64,000 bases of DNA from Salvator merianae (Eukaryota > Chordata > Lepidosauria > Squamata > Teiidae). Where the stretch lies: the NCBI GenBank assembly GCA_003586115.2, contig QVOM02000025.1, positions 46,558,849-46,622,848 of the forward strand. The letters run 5' to 3'. Below the pieces are notes generated by a model, which saw only the letters and a program-made list of their open reading frames with translations, did not search any database and had not been told where the DNA came from. The position numbers were made by a program, and so were the translations under genes. Shown in pieces: positions 59,168 through 64,000 of this stretch (the first letter of the stretch is position 1; each line of letters opens with the position of its first letter).

Positions 59168-59471
59168 TTAGTTTTATTCTCTCTCTCTGAGTTTTTCTTC
59201 TAGTCCTTAGTTTTTGTCTCAAATACTTGATTTTTGCTCTATCTATAAGTCTAATCTTCATTTTCTGCTCTTCCCCTGCTGTTTTGCCTCTAGTCTAGTC
59301 CCAAACCTGATGGTCCTGACTCTCCTGTTTCCCACTCCCAGGTACTTCCCTCATCTTGGCTCTGACACGTGTGATACTGTTATAGAGTTAAACTGTTTCA
59401 GATTCCAGGTATTGACAGTTAGAAAGGTTGTCCTTCATAAACTGTTCAAGCAAAATTACACACTATTTTCA

Positions 59472-59517
59472 CATCATCATCACCACCACCACCACCATCA
59501 CCATCACCATCACCACA
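59472..59517. repeat. (CAT/CAC)n microsatellite
   Basis: About 15 CAT and CAC trinucleotides, which in frame would read as a histidine run; there is no sign that it is coding. Confidence 0.95.
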
Positions 59518-60805
59518 GACTAAAACTGTTTCTGTCCCATTCAGTGATAATATGGTCTGTTTCAATGTCCAGTGGTACATCAAAGAAACACAATTTGCAG
59601 CATTATCTTTTATGTGTATATATATATATTGACAGCTGAGTCTGGGAGAGTGGCTGGGTAGGGATAATGAGAAGTGTAATGTATGTATATGTGTTGTGTT
59701 ATGCATTAAATAAATAAAAAAGATAAAAGATACTCAACTTGCACCTCTCCATTCTGCAGTTCTTTTCTTCATCCTTGATTCAGCTGAGCTAATGAAAGCT
59801 AGTTCAGCAATATCTGGAACTGCACTCTACATTCCACAGAACAAGTCTGAATTGGTAATTGCCTAATACTGCTGTGCATTTTAATAACCTACATATGCGT
59901 AAGTTAAAAAAAAAAAAAATCTTGAGCCAAAGTTTTTTCTGCCCTATCCTGAAGTTAGTGTGTTTAAAGAAGAATCCAAGACATGTAGAACAGCTAAAAG
60001 CCAGTTATTTTGAAGTCTCTAAATGTAGTTTGAGGGCATTTGTTTTGAAAGAGTTGCCTAAAAAAAACCAAATGTCAAACTGGTGATATCAGGTTCCATC
60101 CTCTAGACAGAGAGACTTGTTTACGCTGGCCTGGTAGACTGGCTCAGCAGATCCCCTGCCGCCTGGTCTACAAGGAGGCCATACCCTCTGGTAGAATGCT
60201 GTGTCCATGTTGGATGAGGTACAGGACAGCCAACTAAACCAAGCAATGAAGAGAAGTGCTCTTGGTGGCTAAGATAGGATCTGGGTATGATAATCGTTGA
60301 CAAAAAATATTTTTGCGCCATTGTGCTGATATTGTCTTAGGACACCTAGTCGGTATAAATTTCTAATATTGTGATTGATCAATCGATTGATCTATCTACC
60401 CATCCATCCATCTATCCATTTATGTACCTGAGAGGATATCTTCACTATAGTACAAAGTTGGGAGGGATTGCAAATGAGGAAGGTGAAAGACCACTGTACG
60501 ACTACATTAATGAATTGACAGTGATGCATATGTCAAAATGTCTGATGTTGCAAACATTTATAATTTAATGTACAAATTAAAAAAGTATTTTTAACACTAC
60601 CCAATATGGGTTATGTTCCTTTGCTGAAAATAATACACTGGGTTAAGGGTTATAAGGACATATGCTATTAGTGAAGATTTTATTGCTGATGTGTATTAAG
60701 ACATCAATTTAAATGCCTTTGGGGAAATTATTATTGAATGGAGAAATGCTTTTAAAATAATTTTAACCTGTACTACAATTAAAATACTCTATGAGCATGC
60801 ATCCA
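59518..60805. other. Non-coding DNA with a diverged MITE and a CATC repeat
   Basis: At 60120-60320, GGTAGAATGCTGTGTCCATG and GACAGCCAACTAAACC loosely match the interior of the 27650 MITE family. At 60376-60422 there is an impure GATC/CATC-rich tetranucleotide repeat. A TA run lies near 59620. Confidence 0.4.
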
Positions 60806-61200
60806 TAAGAACATAAGAGGAGCTCTGTTGGATAGGGCCATGGCCCTTCTAGTCCAGCACCCTATCTCACACAGAGGCCAACCAAATGCTTCTGGGCTTT
60901 CTCAAGCAGAATATATAGGAAAAACCTTCATCTGCTCTTGACTCCATACATATGGCCTTTAGAGGCATTCTGCCTCTCTCTCCACACTGGAGGCCATACC
61001 GAGACATCCATTCTAGTAGCCATTGATACACCTGACCTCCGTGAAACAGTCCAATCCATTCTTAAAGCTATCCAGGCTGATTGCTGTCACCACCCCTTTT
61101 TGGTAGTAAATTCCATAGGCTGATGACTTTCTGCATGAAAAAATACTGTTGGTACTAACTCCCCTGCCCATCAGCATCATAGAATGCCCACTTTGGTGTC
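60806..61200 (-). mobile_element. CR1 3'-end fragment
   Basis: The plus-strand text AGAACATAAGAGGAGCTCTG, CTAGTCCAGCACCCTATCTC, CATCCATTCTAGTAGCCATTG, TCTTAAAGCTATCCAGGCTG and GTAAATTCCATAGGCTGATG is the reverse complement of a CR1 3' UTR and the last ORF2 codons. It corresponds to about 2480-2860 in the plus-strand copy. No intact coding sequence. Confidence 0.92.
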
Positions 61201-61411
61201 CCCCAATTAAGCACCCTTTGGTGTTGATACATAAACCTTTAGACCAGGTTGCTTCAATGGATATACATCATATTCTGTCCACATTCTGATAGTATTGTGA
61301 AGTTAACATAGTTATATCCTATTGGTGGGTATCATAGTGGGTTATATTTGACTACTCTGAGAAAGGCTGCTAGATGAGATGGGTGATTGTTCTGATTCAG
61401 AAAGGAACCTT

Positions 61412-61797
61412 GGGTCCTTTCACACTTTCCACCTTAGAATGGGATAATTCCACCATTCTAAGGTGGAAGAGTCCAGCACTTGCAGTGCGGATGCTGACCA
61501 CTCATCATGACAGCACCTACAGAAACATCTGGTCACTGCCATGGCAACCGGGGACATGCCACATGACTGTGCAGCTTCAGGCACGCTGTGACCTGCACCT
61601 TGAAATAGGTGCAAACACTGTGTACCAGGAGCAGTCCAGCTGCTCCCAGTCCAGCTGTGGACATTTTAGTTGTCCAGAGCTAGTAGTGTTCAGGAGCATA
61701 TGCAGACACTCCCAATTACTAGGGCCTCTGCAAAATGCAGATGCACTGTGCTAGTGAGCGTCCAGAGGTTCACTAACATGAAAGTGTGAACAGGCCC
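61412..61797. mobile_element. MITE, 386 bp, with internal hairpin
   Basis: The left end GGGTCCTTTCACACTTT and the reverse complement of the right end GGGCCTGTTCACACTTT differ at two positions. The direct repeat CTT lies at 61409-61411 and 61798-61800, a 3-bp duplication as in PIF/Harbinger, although CTT is not the usual TWA. A perfect 16-bp hairpin occurs inside: 61427-61442 pairs with 61453-61468. Related copies lie at 8172-8540 and 28526-28685. Confidence 0.87.
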
Positions 61798-61800
61798 CTT

Positions 61801-63450
61801 GAGTATTAATGTGTCCCAGGACACTAATCATTGCCCAGTATTTTCCAGTGAACATTTTGAAGACTTTGTTAAATAAATAGATAAAGACCCATCAGTCTTG
61901 TTTTATGGCTAGTTTTGCTCCTTCCTTCCTTGAATTGTGATATCTCTTCTGCACTAGAAAATTATGAAAATATTCTCAGATTTAAAAGAATATCATCAAA
62001 GATCTATGTTTTACACTAATTAGCTTTAGTTGGCCTGGCATTTGCTGGACAGTAGAAGTGGTGAGCTGGATTATGAAATCATATAAATAACAAAGACACT
62101 TGATTAAGAACTAACCAGATAATTGGAAAACTGTGTTTTTCTGTCATGTATGAAATAATATCCATTCAAATTTGAAGGGACAGTTTAAAGATTCTGACAC
62201 AAGTCTGCTTGTAAAAGAAGTATTTACTGAAGGGGTTAAAATGGTTAATTTGCATCAATCTGTTCTGAATTCAGCCTGCTGGAGCTGGTTTATAATTGTT
62301 AGGCAGGCTGGGCAGAGTTTGAGTCATACCAAACGAACCATACATGGAAAGGCATCTTGAATGCAGTCCTTACACTAGCATTACTTTTGCAGCTGACATC
62401 TGCATAGGAGCATTCCCTTCAAGTAATTTTGGATCCCTTTCAAAGCCAAAACTGTATTACAGCTGGTACCAATTATCCAAACCACACGGAAACTTCACAC
62501 ACAAATAGCCAGCTTTTTAGCTTGGCTCTCTGGCTTAATGAATTACTTACTTAATAATTTGACAAGAGGGATTGTTGTATTGCATTTGGCCATTTGTGTC
62601 TGTTTAATCTTATCTTTAGGACTATGTTCATACACTCCTATAGTGCTCATTCACTGTTATTGCAGTTTATGTACATGTGCAAACATATATTGGCAGGGTA
62701 TAAATGCTAATCTTGATTATTCAGGTGCCAGTCTGTAAATTTGTGTTTAGATGACTGATTCTATGCACGAGCAACAAAGTATTCACTACACAGTACAGAA
62801 AATATGCACTTAGTTTTTGCAGACATTAGATATTGAAGGATGAATCTTTTTACACTGAACACACACTTTCTTAAGAATTTTAATTATATATTCAAGAAAG
62901 GATTGCATTTTCAAAGGCATACATTTTCAGTAAATTTTAATCCTTCATTTATATATTTAGATTGAAAATCTACAGATTTATGCATATGATTTTAAAGGCT
63001 ACAGCCTATGAACATACCCACAAAACATTTGGATATTAAACTGCTGTACAATGGTGGACACAAAATATTCAGTGCTTTTCCCTAACAGAGCTTTGTATGT
63101 AACAAATCACTGAGAGATTTTGTTACCAAGCAACCAGGACTTGCTAACTTATAGTGCAAGGCTGTGAATTCTAGATGACTCTATAAAGATGAATGAGGAA
63201 AGTGAATGCTGCAGCCCAGCTCTGGGAAAAGAAATTTACAACTTACACTGACATTATAAAATTATTACTAGTATATTGATAAGACAATATTAAAGCCTAA
63301 AACTTAATAATGGATTCATATATGGAAATATATACTTTATCCTGTCTTGTAGGTTCATAATGGCTTTTAATATTTCCAAAATGTATCTCCCAGATGTTCC
63401 GTCTTCAGCACAGAAGGAAACACTAAAGTGTCCTAGATATACTGTCTCAT
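61801..63450. other. Repeat-poor non-coding DNA
   Basis: No element recognised. The part at about 62370-62770 is non-repetitive, with TAAT cores (TTAATGAATTACTTACTTAATAA region near 62535), a TTATCTTTAGG GATA-type site and GGGTATAAATGC near 62696. It is a plausible but unproven conserved non-coding block. Confidence 0.35.
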
Positions 63451-63454
63451 TTCT

Positions 63455-63930
63455 TCACTCAGTGGGGTAGTGGTTAGAGTTGAGGAGTGGGATGTGGAAC
63501 AGCATAGTATATGATGAAGCTTTTGGGAGCTGTTCAGTAGATCCAGCTGGGGACTGTTTGTTGGTCCTGCTTGAAAGTCTCTCCTTTGGGTTCTCTCTCT
63601 ACCCTGCCCTCCTGCAGGTAAAGACCACTTCATAAAGAGGTCCCTGGGACTGGGCCAGAAGGCTGCCAGATGCTCTGTAGAGAAGAACAACTGTGCTTGA
63701 TGTCTGTATAGTTTGGATTTTATATTTAAATGCAGATTCTGTTTTATATCACTACACAATTGTAATTGCTTTGCATTTTAACAATCTTTGTATTTTGTTG
63801 GTAATTGTTTGTAAAGTGCCTTGAGCATACCAAGGAAAAACAGTATACGAATGATGATAGTAATGATGAGTGATTATGGTCTTTCTCAGCCTGACCTCCC
63901 TTACAGGTGTTCTGTCAGGTAAGGATGACT
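63455..63930 (+). repeat. Degraded SINE/LINE-tail fragments
   Basis: GTGGGGTAGTGGTTAGAGTT (63462-63481) resembles the tRNA-like head of a squamate SINE. GTAAAGTGCCTTGAGCATACC (63812) with AGTATACGAATGATGATAGTAATG resembles an L2-type tail. CTCAGCCTGACCTCCCTTACAGG near 63887 resembles a SINE core. They may derive from one or more broken copies. Confidence 0.38.
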
Positions 63931-64000
63931 ATATTTAGTGCCCCAAGCTATTAGGATATAAAATCATAAGACCCTTTGAAAACAAAGCCTCTTCTGGGGA

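Noticed and set aside
59214..59639. Open frame with a poly-histidine run
   Set aside because: The histidine run is translation of a (CAT/CAC)n microsatellite.

Overview
This window looks like intergenic or deep-intronic chromosomal DNA from a reptile, most likely a squamate (lizard or snake). The evidence is its repeat content: several CR1 and L2-type LINE remnants, two copies of one tRNA-derived SINE, hAT and PIF/Harbinger-like DNA transposons and MITEs, long tetranucleotide microsatellites, and an AT-rich, CpG-poor background. No host protein-coding gene, rRNA gene, functional tRNA gene, CRISPR array or bacterial-type operon can be supported. Apart from short chance frames, the only coding similarity is to decayed retrotransposon proteins.

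Layout. 0-8 kb: a 5'-truncated CR1 with a recognisable reverse transcriptase (1.56-2.87 kb), a SINE (4.1-4.4 kb), and an almost complete, CpG-rich 1.28-kb non-autonomous hAT element with a perfect 8-bp target-site duplication (5110-6385). 8-15 kb: an L2 tail interrupted by a MITE, another MITE, and a hAT-like element with ~310-bp internal repeats that was itself hit by a CR1 3' end. 15-25 kb: mostly single-copy DNA with possible conserved non-coding blocks, a minus-strand CR1/L3-type LINE covering esterase-like and endonuclease segments, and a degraded plus-strand CR1. 25-30 kb: a minus-strand L2 RT remnant, a MITE, the C-terminal end of another LINE, and an L2 tail split by a 171-bp hAT MITE with an exact 8-bp duplication.

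30-47 kb: two copies of one PIF/Harbinger-like element (31883-33227 and 45178-46251). The older copy carries a nested, nearly fully palindromic 179-bp MITE. Between them lie further MITEs and a small hAT element. 47-64 kb: a ~77-bp minisatellite, a (GAAA)n tract, a minus-strand CR1 RT C-terminus, the second SINE, a hAT-like element, an 843-bp element flanked by TTA, a CR1 3' end and a 386-bp MITE with a perfect internal hairpin.

Nothing here works as a gene system. What can be read is a layered record of transposition: nested insertions and CpG decay give relative ages. No undescribed functional system was found. The best-supported observations are the element boundaries and duplications, the nesting, and a set of DNA-transposon families shared across the window. 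Repeat family names are from recognition of motifs, not from a database search.
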